64,000 nucleotides of DNA, taken from NCBI RefSeq assembly GCF_037975245.1, contig NC_092570.1, positions 6,429,001-6,493,000 on the forward strand, read 5' to 3'. The notes under the pieces were generated by a model. It did no database searches. It was given only the letters and a program-made list of their open reading frames with translations, and had not been told where the DNA came from. This DNA comes from Apostichopus japonicus (taxonomy: Eukaryota; Echinodermata; Holothuroidea; Aspidochirotida; Stichopodidae). Shown here piece by piece: positions 35,440 through 48,800 of the stretch. Both the position numbers and the translations under genes were made by a program. Numbering within the stretch: position 1 is the first letter of the stretch; the number at the start of each line of letters is the position of its first letter.

Positions 35440-35809
35440 TCTATTAATATACACATAAGGAAGGCTTTCGACCTGCTACAATGAGTTTTGAAAACAACCT
35501 GAAAACGACGAAAGTCCATTACCCATCATCAATTTGTTATGACACATTATTCATTTTTAAAACTATTTATTAACTTATCATAAAAAGTAATGTTTAATTC
35601 CTTTGACCATAATAAGCTTACGTAGAAAACTTTCATACACCATACGGTACAGTCAGTCCCAGCGCGCGAGTTGATGAGCTCAGAGAGCAGTTTTCTTGTA
35701 GCTCCGCCCCCAAAATTTGGCCAGACGTATGAATTTCGCGAATCTGCTTGAGACCTACCCCTCTGGTTTAAGTGTTTGAATAAGGCAAAAGAAGGCGTCT
35801 CTAGCCACC

Positions 35810-35817
35810 ATGACGCG
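35810..35817 (+). CDS. Candidate first coding exon of the zinc-finger/Ulp1/PHD gene
   Basis: GCCACCATGACGCG followed directly by the consensus donor GTAAGT places a strong Kozak start eight coding bases before a splice site. A GC-box-like GCTCCGCCCC at about 35,701-35,710 and a small CpG-rich stretch lie upstream. Joined to the acceptor before 42,883, the eight bases read in frame into the next exon (M-T-R-I-M-D-D). That frame agreement has a one-in-three chance of being accidental, so this is a hypothesis. No other recipient exon is visible between. Confidence 0.35.
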
Positions 35818-36324
35818 GTAAGTTGAATCTCACAACTTTTATTTTCGTAATAAAACAGTAAACAATTCTATTTTTTGTCGTACTTGCTTATAAATCTCCA
35901 TTGTATTTGGCGCCTTTTAACATGGCTTCAAAAAAGTGCGGTTAAACTTGCCGTGAACTTGACTTCGTTACAGGAGAAAAATGCACATATTTGGCAAAAT
36001 TGGATAGATTAGACAATGTTCTTTTCATTGATACTAAATTCGCGAGTGGAAATGCCCTATTCTTGTCAATAATCAACGTATAAACTTACGGCAAAACACA
36101 GCGCTATATAATACACATGTTAGGACTTTGTATTGGACCTGCGTGTACACGTAATGATGTACATTGCTTTAGTTCGTGACAAACGCTCATGTCAACCTAT
36201 AGTGTACACAACTCATACTTCATAGTCATTATTTTACTACAGCCCTGAAATATAGAGCAGAAAATGCTCATCTTCTTTCAACACAGTATGCAAGCTCTGA
36301 AGATGAAGTGTAGCCTAGAAAAAA

Positions 36325-36655
36325 ATAACCCCACCCTAACCACGGCAAAATACCACCATATTTCAATGTTAATCTGTGGTACACTACCAAAATTTGACGG
36401 GTATTTTGGTCCTATGGATGAGGTTTACCACAGGATTTCCATAGTTTCATACCACAATTTTACCATGGTTTTTTTTTCTATTTCATCTTCACCATGGTTT
36501 TATCTCAAATTTACTCATGTGGACAATGGCATTACCATAGTTCTACCCAAATTAACCACAATTTTACCCTTAAGCTGTACTAATTAGTTTTACCCTAATT
36601 GTACCATGGATTTACCTTAATTGTACCACAGGTTTACCCTAAATTTACCAGAGTT
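36325..36655. repeat. Degenerate TTACC-type tandem repeat
   Basis: Many loosely spaced variants of TTTACCATGGTT, TTTACCCTAATTGTACCA and ACCACAATTTTACC follow one another about every 20 bases. It looks like an old, diverged minisatellite. No function is suggested. Confidence 0.6.
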
Positions 36656-36760
36656 GTTTCCCTGCTTGTCTTAATTATAATCAGTACATCACAAATTACC
36701 TTACATTTCACCCATTGGTGGAGTGTATCATAATTGGCCTATTTGATATATTATTGTATT

Positions 36761-37051
36761 CAGGCGCGTAGCCAAGGGGGGGCGAAGGGGGCAGCCGCCC
36801 CCCCCCCCCCCTTGAGCATATTTTTTACAAATTTTTTTAAGGTTTTTATGATATCGCTAGTATTTTCAAAAGAGAAAATGCTAAGATGCAACAAACAAGG
36901 CATGGGAAGTGCCATTTCCGGCGATCTGGGAGGCATTTACAGCCAAAATTTTCCTTTACGCTTCGCGCCAACATGGTGGCGCTACGCTTAGTTTGCAATG
37001 CCGAATCTACAGTTTCGCCCCTCCCTTGGCAAATTCCTGGCTACGCGCCTG
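36761..37051. mobile_element. hAT-like MITE, small family copy B
   Basis: A 291-base relative of the element at 35119, with the same ends and the perfect 8-bp duplication ATTGTATT (36753-36760, 37052-37059). Confidence 0.92.
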
Positions 37052-37242
37052 ATTGTATTCAAGTACTTTTTAACTGTTTGACAAAATTTTCCTGCCATTC
37101 CTGGACTTGCCGTCCTACTGCTTTACCTCAAGTCTTTACATAGTGTTTAAAAAGTTTTATGTTATATGAACGAGGAATAAAGAGACCAAAAAATGTTTTG
37201 TCATTCTTAAAAAAAGAAGTCCCACAAAGCTGACCTCATCGT

Positions 37243-37539
37243 CAGGCGCGTAACCGCCCCCCCCCCCCCCCTTGAGCATATTTTTTATTTTATTTTTCAA
37301 TGTTTTTATGATATCGCTAGTAATTTCAAAAGAAAAGATGCTAAGATGCAACTTAGAAGGCCTGGGAAGTGCCATTTCCAGCGATCTGGGAGGCATTTTC
37401 AGCCAAAATTTTCTTGTACGCTTCGCGCCAACTTATGGTGGCGCTACGCTTATATAGTTTGCAACGCCGTATCTACGGCTCTGATAGTTTGCCTAGACAG
37501 TTTCGCCCCTCCCTTGGCAAATTCCTGGCTACGCGCCTG
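37243..37539. mobile_element. hAT-like MITE, small family copy C
   Basis: A 297-base member of the same family with the perfect 8-bp duplication CTCATCGT (37235-37242, 37540-37547). The left end has lost the AAGG...GGGGCAG part that follows the terminal repeat in copies A and B, so the G arm of the foldback is missing. Confidence 0.92.
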
Positions 37540-37547
37540 CTCATCGT

Positions 37548-38082
37548 GCCGGTGCCAGAGTGGCAACCACTGTTTTTCAGTGGGTGAATTAGAGCTTTGT
37601 GTGGCCATTTGTAACCAAAAATGCCCTCTCAGGTGTCATATTTAATTGCCTGTTGTATAATCTGCATGTTTCCACAAAACTAGTTATATGCTTGAAAATA
37701 TACCCAGTACAAAGTGCCCTGTCTAGATACAATCAAGGCTCCATAGGCTGATTACTATATAGCTACCCCATATACCATTTCAAGAGGGTGAATTTGAAGG
37801 GGCACTGGCAGGGATTGTATTCTTTGCAGTGGCAGGGCTTGTACTTGGTAGAGCAGCAGGATGGGTCCATCTTCATGAGAGTCTCTAAATAAAATTACTG
37901 CTGGTGATAAATGCAAACCAGTGTGGAGTGTCTGGTTGTACAGCTAGTACTGAGTACTGCAAGTAGCGATTGTTACGACATGGCATTGCTTGCATGTGTT
38001 GGCAGTGGGTATTTCATGATCTGCAGGCGTTCTTAGTGCCCCTACCCACACAGCAAAATAATTTCACTGCCATGAGTAGTTC
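37548..38082. other. Unassigned DNA
   Basis: Nothing recognised. There is no open frame of note and no repeat with clear ends. Confidence 0.4.
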
Positions 38083-38090
38083 CACTTATC

Positions 38091-39348
38091 CATGGGCGGC
38101 GATCATGGGGGGGGGACGGGGGGACATGTCCCCCCCAATATTTTAGGTGGGGGATATAGTATCTAATACCCCCCCAATATTTGGTGGCATAGTTTTTTTT
38201 AAGCATATGTTTTGTATTTTTTTATGATATCACTAGTAATTTCAAAATAGAAAATGCTTAGATGCAACTTACAAGGCCTGGGAAGTGCCATTTCCAGCGA
38301 TCTGGGAGGCATTTTCGGCGAAAATTTTCTTTTGCGCTTCGCGCCAACTTATGGTGGCGCTACAATTAGAAAGTCTGGGTACAAGCTTTGCCCCTCCCTT
38401 GGCAAATTCCTCGCAAGGCGCCTGTCTAACCGTGTCACAATTTGTTACTATATATGACCGAAAGTAGTTTTTACTTTTTTTTCTCGAAATGAATAGCTAG
38501 ACGGACTGCATCCGTAATGAAATTTGGTTTGCATCTTGTGTATGAGTGTAAGTACGTACAATCATATATATATATATGATCCACATCAAAATGGGTTCAC
38601 TGGGTTTCCATTTGGCCTGTTTCCTACAAGATTTCTTAACGCAGGTGCGTAGCCAAGGAAGGGGGATGAAGGGTGGAGACCGCCCTCCCCCTCGAGCATA
38701 TTTTTGTGGTATTTTCTATGATATCGAAGTTTTAAAGTAGCCGTTATAAGAAGTTTTAATATTTGTACACCAATAATTTAACTGTGTCTGAATTTTCGAA
38801 AATTCCTTGACCAACATTCTTCATCATACTTCCCTCTACTCGTGCAATTTCGACAGGTCTAGTAGGGGCTGAGGTTTTTTTTTATACTTTTTATATTGTC
38901 CATTGATGAAATTTTGTGCAACATTATGTGTATGTTTTGAAGTGAATTTATTATTCAAATTCTGAACAAATAATGGGCTTAAAACCTTGAAAAGTGGGGC
39001 TGACGGGTATTGTGGGGCGTTACGTAGAATTACCTACAAAAGCAATGATCCACAGGAGCTGCAATGAGGTCGAACATGATATGTGACTGGTGACAATCTT
39101 GAAAAAAGGTTATGAATGAAAAAAAAAACTATAAGGAAAAACTTGGTCCTCAGGCAAAAGTGTACATCTGGTTGGTCGTTTTCAAGCCCGAGAAGTGCCA
39201 TTTCCGGTGATCTGGGGTGCTATCAAAACCAGAAATTTTCTTGTACGCTGCGCCCCAACCAATGGTGGCGCTCCGCTTAGATAGTAATTCGCCTGCATCA
39301 AAGCAAATGTCCCCCCCCCCCAATATTTGAAACAGATCGCCGCCCCTG
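38091..39348. mobile_element. 1.26-kb hAT-like element, second copy
   Basis: Nearly identical to 26645-27905 over its whole length. It begins CATGGGCGGCGATC, ends GATCGCCGCCCCTG, and has a perfect 8-bp duplication CACTTATC (38083-38090, 39349-39356), which fixes the ends of the family. High similarity between the two copies points to recent movement, driven by a transposase elsewhere. Confidence 0.92.
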
Positions 39349-39356
39349 CACTTATC

Positions 39357-42296
39357 ATTCGATGTTATCAATTCAATTCCATTAGTTCTATCACGCTTAG
39401 TTAAAAAGCATTTCGAGCAACGCGTACCAACGTGGAACGCGACATTCACCACTTTACTCGTAACCTGTATTCGTAACCTAAATTCGTGTGCGCATATATT
39501 TGCTGTGAACTTGCAGACTCCGTTACAGAATGATTTGAAGAGAAATGGATACTTATTCGTGATAATGAAGTTTTTCCAGCGTATATATTAGTTTTCAAAA
39601 TTGGAAATGGTGATATCATGTCAAAAAAAAGCATTTTTCTAAACAGTTCGAAAGTGGTTAATGTACGTTCGAAAAATACGGCCAAATTCCCTTTCCACTC
39701 CTTTTTTGTGTCTTTTGTCGATAACTATTGGATTAAACATCTTTCCTTCATCAAATTCAATTATTACCAGACCTATACATTGGTATAATGACTGAGAAAT
39801 TGACCTTCGAAAATGGTAAGCTTTACCTCATTAAATATTAACGAGGAGTGACGTCTAGAAACGCCGTGCATATTCTACAAGAAAAGAAAGCACTTTTCGC
39901 ACCTTTGGGGACTGACTGGGTAGTCATGTGAGTAAACGGTGTTGTAATAGTTTCATCTATGGATGCCTTTACACGCGGCTAGAAGTACCATTTTCCAATA
40001 ATTAATCTTCACCATGCCAGTTTTTGTGTATGGAATCATTGGGCCGATCGAAATTAAATACACAGAGAAAATTCATTATTCGATCATTTTGAAATTCGTA
40101 ACCATGTACCAAAATAATTACAATGGGTAGGCCTACGTACGTAACACTTAATTGAACGAGCGACGGAAGGGTCTTTGTTAAGAAATGAAACTAGCGCGCA
40201 AAGTTATATCGATCTGAAAGTTGCAAAAGAAAAACGCACGTCAAGCACATGTTAGCGGTATGCACGATTACGGAAAAGCTTTTGACATTGCAAATGTTTG
40301 GTATGGGACTAAATTCAAGCAGCCACCCCCCCCCGCCCGCCCCCACGCCTCCCCTCCGGTCTAGTCATTCCGATTATGTCCCGGACTGTCATGAAGAGCC
40401 GTAGCCACAGTGGAGATGGGAAGATGTCCCCATCCCCAATGAAAATATTTAAAACATTTTATTCCAACTTTTGGCCTTTAAAAATTAAATACTTGGTACT
40501 ATACGTTATAGTTAAAAATCTGAAAATGATAGCACCATTTTGCATCTAATAAATTTTTCATTGACCCCTCCACGGACACACATCAACCAAAATCTGTGTC
40601 TGTCAAAATCGAATTGAATACTGGTTATGAATCTGATGGAAACTAGGCCTTTTTACTAAAAGAACTGATAATAACTCAATTATTCACATCCTTCAAACAT
40701 AAGCGGAGCAGGAAACCTTCACATGTCACTCACAGGACACCGTATACTGTCATTGGCGTTATCCATCAGCGATCAGGGGTTACAGCGCTAGCTCCATCCT
40801 CAGCGCACTAAATATTCATATATCATAGGGGGGTTAACACCTATGTATTTCTTTATCCAGCTCCATCCTGAACGCACATTAAACCCCACCCACATTATTT
40901 AAACCACGCCTATATCTCCAGTCTCAGCACACTCCTTATGTCACTCAAAGGTTTCCCCCGCCTTTATATGTTAATTTCACCTCTCGCGCTCACTTCAAAA
41001 AGTGGCAGACGACCAACTGTTCAACGCACAACCAATTAGCCTAACGGTACACTTCATCGCTCGCTGCTGTACAAACCATATACAGTATCATTAGACCTAC
41101 GATGTGAAGAGGCCTAAGTTAGATAATAATCTTTGCTAGTTACGAGCTTCGCTTTACCTGGGGATACGCAGAAGTTGGACAAATATCATCCAGCAAGCCC
41201 CATACGAAAAGTCCAGATGTTAAGAGGTTGTACTGTAAGTACAAGGCCTAAGTAGTACAATTCAACTCGGTGGGTTACAATTAATAACATAGCCTAGGCC
41301 TAGCCTATGCCAGGCTAAGTTAAGTTTAATTAGTCTTACTCTTAGTAACAGAAAACTAATACTGAAATCAAATTTATGCTAGCCTATTACTACTACTAGT
41401 AGAGGCCGGCCCCCTATCAACAATACTACTTTCATTTCTCCAGTGAGTCCAGTCCCAAGATTAGGCTTATGAAATATGATAATAGTCCCAACTTCCCCAA
41501 TGTTATGTTATATTGTGTCAGACTTAGCTTTACGTTTTTGGTAAAACTAGTCATCAACTAGGCCTATTGCTATTGTCATACTCATACTGGGCCACTTATG
41601 TTACGTTAGGGCCTGCCTTGATTAGGACAGGATTGTGCACTCCATTTCACAGCCCACAAGGGCTGTGAAAATTTTTCCACTATTTAATAAATGGCACAAG
41701 GCCAACAGGTGGTTTAAGGCTATATTCACTGGTTTCCAAATTTTCAAGTGTGATCAGAGCTAGCACAATGTAAAGCACTGCAATAATGCTTAGGCCTATA
41801 GGCCTATGTGAAGTCCAATTTGAAATTGGTTGTTCTCAGAGCCAATACCCAAATTAACCATGTGTATCACTTCTGATGAAGATGGATTTATTTTGGCCTT
41901 ACTGCCAAGGTGAATGTGCTGCTGCAATTATCATCATCAAATAAAGATATCAACTTCATTGGCACTTGGTGCTTTCAAGAGTTTCTTAATAATCATTAAT
42001 TACTCTTACCACAGTGGTGGAACCGTTGATATTTCTGAGGACTCACCTACAGTAAAGTGGTAATAATGTATTTAAATTTACATTGCACCTTTCTTTCCCA
42101 TTAGAGTGTGTGCAAGTTTTTATAGGCTCTATGTATTTTACCACACACCAGTTTTTTTTTATATCATAGATAGAAAGATAATTATCAGTTGTAGATATCC
42201 TGCAACAAAAATGTTGATGAAGGTAATGTTATGTTACCTTCACTTTGAGACCTTCACAGCCAGCGGTGTAGATCTTCACTTATTGGTGGTAAATGG
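39357..42296. other. Unassigned DNA, possible promoter region
   Basis: No coding exon is recognised. A stretch near 40,880-41,050 has CACCC-type and TATA-like motifs. TGTACT followed by GTAAGT near 41,229-41,240 could be the donor of a 5' untranslated exon of the downstream gene. An 11-bp hairpin (TTTCACAGCCC, loop ACAA) lies at 41,645-41,670. C-rich tracts occur near 40,325-40,345. Confidence 0.35.
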
Positions 42297-42304
42297 AGTA
42301 CTGG

Positions 42305-42684
42305 CAGTGGCGGACCGGCCACACAGGCATTTGGGCAATGCCCGGTGGGCTGGGGAACCTGGTAGAAATTACAGCCCATTTTCACACTTAGCTAACAGAA
42401 TACAGATGGGCTGTGTCAAAAAATATTTTTTAACTTTGGGAATCAGCTCATGAAAAATTATTTTTTGGTCATTTTAAAAGGATTATTGTAACCTACAAAA
42501 TTGAGAAATATAGCAACATTTTGCAACTTCAAAAACCTTTCAATGGGGAGGGTTTCCCCCTCCCCTTAGACCCCTCCCCAGGAAAGCAATCACTATGTAT
42601 TCAGCATATCAATAAATAATGGGCCGGTCTAGGTGGAAAATGCCCGGGAGGGGGGGGGGGCGGTTAAGACCCAGTCCGCCCCTG
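42305..42684. mobile_element. hAT-like MITE
   Basis: A 380-base element with ends CAGTGGCGGACCGGCC and a matching GTCCGCCCCTG, and a perfect 8-bp duplication AGTACTGG (42297-42304, 42685-42692). The internal CCCTCCCCTTAGACCCCTCC stretch resembles the element at 17685-18058, so the two may be related. No transposase. Confidence 0.9.
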
Positions 42685-42886
42685 AGTACTGGCATACTGT
42701 ACCTTGGGATACATGCAGCACTTGATGTGGCAACAGAGTTTAGATATATTCGTGCAGTTCGAAGACATTTTGTATGGAAAGCAGTGTTCAAATTTACACA
42801 TGCATCAATCCCCCTTCCTTGGCACGATGTGTTGAATTTAACTTAACCAATTTCTGCTCTCCTTTATTTGTGTACCCCGTAGAATC

Positions 42887-45800
42887 ATGGATGATGACCT
42901 GCAGCTGTTCGCATGTTCTTTGTGTGATGTCACCACTCTGACAAGAGCGTCTCTACTTTGGCATAATCGATGCTGTCATTTGCAACCATCAACTGCATAT
43001 CAAGGTACTGATTGTTAGTTATTTTCACTCTTTAACATTGAGTTATTGAAATTGAATGTGTCTTGAGTATATTACAGTAAGTAGAATTACACATACAATT
43101 TTAATAGGTGAACCATACAGTAGGATCACTAATGATCCATTCTCTGTGGCGGGTGTCCCAGTCAGAGCCACAGTACCTTGCACAAAGGATTTTAAACCAG
43201 GTCTCACACTCCAATTACGTTTGATACAACCAAGAAGCAGAGAGAGGGGAATTTCCAGAGAGTTGGCTGTTAATACAATTGAGCAATGAAAGTACAATTA
43301 GGGCAGATTTATGACTGTACAGGTCAATAACATATCAGTAGATTGTCCACAATGGTGAAATTATTTTATGATTTTCACATGCTTTGTCACCTCCCACAGA
43401 GAAAACGTGCAGAGAGTCGAAGTTAATTTAGTAATAAAGAAGGAAAAATTTGTTTTGTTGAACATGTTGGTAAGAACAAGTTTGCTTGTGGAAAGCATCA
43501 ATGATGTTCAAAACTTGTTACAATTGTTCATTACAAGAAATATTGGGAGTCAAGAAAGAAACACATACTGACTTTAATGCATTGGATACTTTATTTGCTT
43601 AATGTAAGGAACCGAAAAAGGTGTAGCTGGTTTGATGAAAGTAAAAGCTGTAAGTTATCTGGTTACTCCTCAAGTTGTATCAGTTATGCCATAACAATCT
43701 GTTCTGGTGATGTAGCTTATCCTACAGGTGGTTCAATTCCACTGGCAGATCATTGACTGAGGCTTTCTGTATACTTCAAAGGGCAGTTTAACCTGTGTTA
43801 ACAATTTTGTTGCTTTATGAAGAACATTATTCACTAGCTACTTTTAAAATTCAAAATGTTATTGAAGCTTTCATATCTCTTGTGGATAACTTATTAAGCA
43901 CAACACTGCAAAAAATCAAATAAAATTATGTTGAAAGGTCAATAACGTATCTCACGAAGGTTATGACGTTGGTCTTCATTCAGGAACTACATTAACCCTC
44001 CTCTGTAACAGATCCATTACAATGGAAACCGCCTCTTGGTTCAAATATAAGATAATGTATTTTTATTTAATTTCTTAAAATCAGTACTCACTGTTTTCAT
44101 GTCTCTTAGTAGTCGGAGAAACTGTCTCTAATTACAGTATATATGCTATAGTTGAGGTCACTACAGCAAATCTTTAAACTCTGCAGTGTTACATGGACAG
44201 AGGTCCTGGTTTGGGGTGGGTTGGGCGGGATGAGTTTGAATGACCAGAGCCTGCTTTTCTCTCTAAAGCTATTGCTTAATTATATTAATAAAGTTCAGTA
44301 GCAAAGTGCTAAGAACCTACAGTAAGCAACATTGGCAATGTTGCCATCAATAGTTATTTGGGAAGTATGAAGTAGATTGTTCATTTGATTCCAGAGTTAT
44401 CGATAAATGGAGGGGAAAAAATAGTTATTTTGGTTTCCATTACAATATTAGTTTGCATGAAAAATGAAACTGGGCCATATGTTATACTGGACACTCCTGC
44501 TGCAACGGTCACCCTTACATGTGTAGTTTTGTACGTAACGTGAATGCGTGAACCATGACTTTCATGCAAGTTGAACTGAAGATTATTTTTTCACATGAAC
44601 TATTTTTCACAAGCCAAGGCTAATCTTTCCTTGTTCAATAATAGATAATTTATCCCCTTTAGAAGTGCCAACTGGATGACAAATTAATGTTTAAGGAGCT
44701 AAAAAATATGTGGATGTACATGTATCTTGCCCATTTTATTGGTTTTGATGATATTCCAAACCTTTGCATTCATGATGGCGTATGTGTGCGTATTTGTGTG
44801 TGCGTTTTTGATGGCCAGCTTGTAAGCACAGTATATATCTGAAGAAGGGAAGGTTGAACCAATTTCATATTGAGTGTGTGAAAGTACCACATTAAATACA
44901 AGAAGCCTATTATTTCTTATGGAGGTCCAAGGTCATTTGGGGTCACCAGGGGTCAAATTGTGAAAATCTTGTGAACATGATATCTCAATAAGAGAAGCTT
45001 GGGCAGATCTCATTTCAGGACAGCATGTGTCATTGTGAATGTTTGGTTGTCACATCACACTGCTTTTCACTGTATTACTCAGATCAAGTATGTTGTACAC
45101 CCTCACTATACCCTCAGAACACAAAATTGGATAACTTGTATGAATGAAACTAATTATGTTTGACAGTTTCATATGATTGAAAGAACATATAAAGGAATTA
45201 GGAAAAGGTGTATGCGTGTCCCTTTAACTCAGTTATGTTTCTCTTACACTGAAATATATACAGTTATAAAATCAAAAGTAAAAATCATGGGTACTGTTAA
45301 TGTAGTCACTTTTCAATCATGTACGTCAAGGTTACTTCATCACAAGCCTTGCACTGAGTGACTTGAGAATTGGGCTCAATGACTTGGGACTTGCCTTTAT
45401 AAAGAGCTTGTTGACACCTCTGCCTATGAGTACTGTTTCGACCAAAAGAAACGGTAAACACTCATAGATAAACTTAAGAAAATCCAAAATGCTGCTGCCA
45501 GACTTGTAACAGGTATATACTTCCAAATATGATCATATAAAACCCGTCTACATAACTTGCATTGGCTTCCAGTTAGAGATCGAATATCTTATAAGATTTT
45601 TTACTCACTTTTAAATGTATTTACAATATTGCACCGCAGTACCTTTGTGATTTAATTTCATACACTCCCTCTAGACCGTTGCATTCCTCGTCCCGTCTGC
45701 TTTTAACTGTCCCTAACATAAGAACTGCAAAATTTGGACTGAGATCTTTTAGCTATGCTTCACCAGTTTTATGGAATTCACTCCCTGAGGTTTTAAGAAA

Positions 45801-48800
45801 AATTGAATAACCCTTTTTAAATCAAACTTAAGACTCATTTATACTTCAAAGCTTATAATATCTGAATTCTTTTATGTATTATTATTTCTGTGGTTTGTCC
45901 ATGGTTTTATATTATTCTTATTATATTCTTACATATTATTGTTTTATTCTTCATTGTGTAAACTGCATATGAATATATATATTTTATAATATTTGCGCTG
46001 TATAAGGAACCATAATAATAATTATAGTAAACTTGTACTGATGTGACTACCTAATCATCCGTGACCAAAAAAAAGAATAGGTTGTTACTACATAAACATG
46101 CTACCTTAGTGCAGGGCGAGATGGCGAATAAGGAGGCTATAGGTGAAGTTGCATGGCAATAACATAAATGATTGATATTGTGATATATGAGCAAGTTATA
46201 TATATTACCAATATGTTATGATGAACATTTACACTGAACAACACTATCACAAGTTTTAAATTAATGTGTACATATCATCTTTCCAGATTCTACAGTCAGT
46301 TCCAAAGAAGAATTTGGTGAAAAATGTGCTGTTGCTAAAGACGATTGCTTCCTGTGCCAATTCAGTGATGGGAGGCCCTCAAGACAAAAAAGACACATGT
46401 TGTGTCACTGGATGAGTAAAAGTAACGTAATTTTCAATGGTATTACCTGTTTCCTATGTAAGAAAAATCACAACCAATCAAATACTGCTTCAGCAAATAT
46501 TCATCATTTTCATTGCTTCATTTGTGACAAGACAATTCAAAGAAGAATAGACTTTGAGAAACATTTGTGTAAGTGCTGGAAAGAGTTTGGGTACCCAGCA
46601 ATCATAGAACATGCAAGACAAAACACTTTCTCCGAAGTCAAAAACTCAGAGATAAGAGGAAGTACTGATAATTCTCCTAAACAATGTAATGAACACATGC
46701 CAACGATACAGCACACACAAACAAAACGATCTCAAGTGCAATCCGAGGACATCCTTGAACCGAAATGGAACCAAAACAAAAAAGAAACTGAAGAAGTCAA
46801 AGAACCCAAGAAGACAGTCAGAAACATCCAAGAAATTATATCATGTGATATTTGCCAAGGTAAAATTCAACGATGTAGTCTCAATCGCCACTTGCGTACC
46901 AAACACAACACTGACACCACTATCTATGGAATTTGTGTAGACAGTGCATCTGCACTATATATGGTGCGTAAAACAACCAAGGGGTTAAACTTCCCCTGCC
47001 ATGTCCAAAAACAAGCATGTGGTACTGAGAACGCATTGAGGTGCGAGTTAAACGACTGCATCAGTGCAGCAGAAGTTGCCTCCAGATCTGGTTACCAGTC
47101 CTTTGAATGTCAACATCTAGAAAGAGCTTCCAAAAGTCTACCGGAACCATCACCACTTTGCCTTGAAGACGACTCGTTAATGTTGCTGTCCAGTACAGGA
47201 AAATACAAACTTTTTACAGATTCATCAGTCAAGGAAGCAATCAAATTGAGAGACAATGCCACAAGAAGTCATTGTCAACCAGTCATTCAGTTCCCTTGTC
47301 AACCCCGAGATAGATTCCAACATTTTTCAGTTTATGAAGGGCATGTGCACAATTATTGTCGTCTCAAGCGATGCGTTGTCTCAGTAAATACGTGTGATCA
47401 TACACTAGACTGTTCCTGTTGTCGACGTAAGCAGTCCTGTTTACACAAGTGTATGGTGTTATGGTTCCTAATGCAAAAAGGATCAGGTGAACTGCCTATA
47501 TTCAGTGATGTAGCTCAAGATGATGAAACCAACATTCCAGATTTTGAAGATGAGAATGTATCTCTACCTTTGGGTATTTCAAAAGTTGTGTACCCCCCTG
47601 ATGATGAGGATCTGGTCAAACGGATGACTTCATATTTACTTCAAAAGAAGAAGTGTCCACATCCACTACCTGCAGATTTAAAGAGAAGAGAAAACATTCC
47701 ACAGCTTTTTGTACCATCCGAAACAATTTGTCAGTTTTGTAATGTGCCTTTGACACAACCAATTCTTGTCACAAATAAGGCAAAAGTTTTTACACTACGT
47801 GGACTTAAGTTAAATGTATCAACCTATGTGAAGTTGTGCTCTAAATGCAACTTACCTTACAGATATCAAGAAACAACAGATGGCATACATAATTATAACG
47901 ATTTATTTCTCTTGACGTATGAAGTTCTTGACATTTTGGAGCAAAGCATCTCCTGCCATATTGCGATTGGCAGTCAGGTAGAGTGTCTTAATAAAGCTCT
48001 AAACATTAATCTAAATTCTGCAACTGTACTAGGGGCCTATTTACACTTTGCTGCCATGTGTGAAAGAAAATATGACTTTTTCTGTGTAATTTGTGGTCAT
48101 CATCCACCAATACTCATCATGGATTTGGACAAAAAAGGAGCATTTCACTGCGACAACAGCCAAATGAACCTTCCTGAGGAAACTCCAGAAAGTGATGTGG
48201 TGGATGCAGATGCATTCTGGCAGAATGTTGACATGCACCAAGTTGCCAGCGGTCTTTTAAAAAGTGGAGTAAAGAATCCCTTTCCAGTCATTGCAGGATA
48301 TGAAAATTGGGCTCCCTATATATCTCCACACAGCAGGAAATCTAATATAGTAAACAATACAGAGCATCAGAAGGTTTGTAGATCAACCGGCCAATTGGAA
48401 GAAGAGGCTCACAACATGCCTGAAGAACGTTTACTTGAACTGATGTATAATAGCACCACCAAAACTGTCAAAGACCTAGGGAAGGGGTTGGGCATTAACG
48501 GCATAACACGAATGTCCAAATCAGATGTCATACAGAAAATACAACAGGCAATTACAAATGATGAGTCCAAGTTCAACAAGCTGTTTACAAAAGCCTGGGG
48601 GAGTTCTGGTGGCTGGGCCTCAATCGTTTGCCCCCATGGTATTGTATATGCTGTTAAGTTTATTGTAAGGGCAGAAAGCCCTAGAGATTATGTCGATATG
48701 TTGTCAAGTATGAAGTTCCTGCCAAACATTGTTATTGTTGATATGCCACATATGGTGGTTGCACATGCTAAAAAGAGATACCCGGCTATGTTTCATCCTA

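Noticed and set aside
43056-43289. 77-residue open frame in the intron of the Ulp1/PHD gene
   Set aside because: It overlaps an 84-residue frame on the opposite strand, shows no motif, and its ends do not fit splice sites in the gene's frame.
43690-43760. tRNA-like B-box (GGTTCAATTCC)
   Set aside because: No A-box at proper distance and no cloverleaf can be drawn. At most it is a fragment of a SINE.
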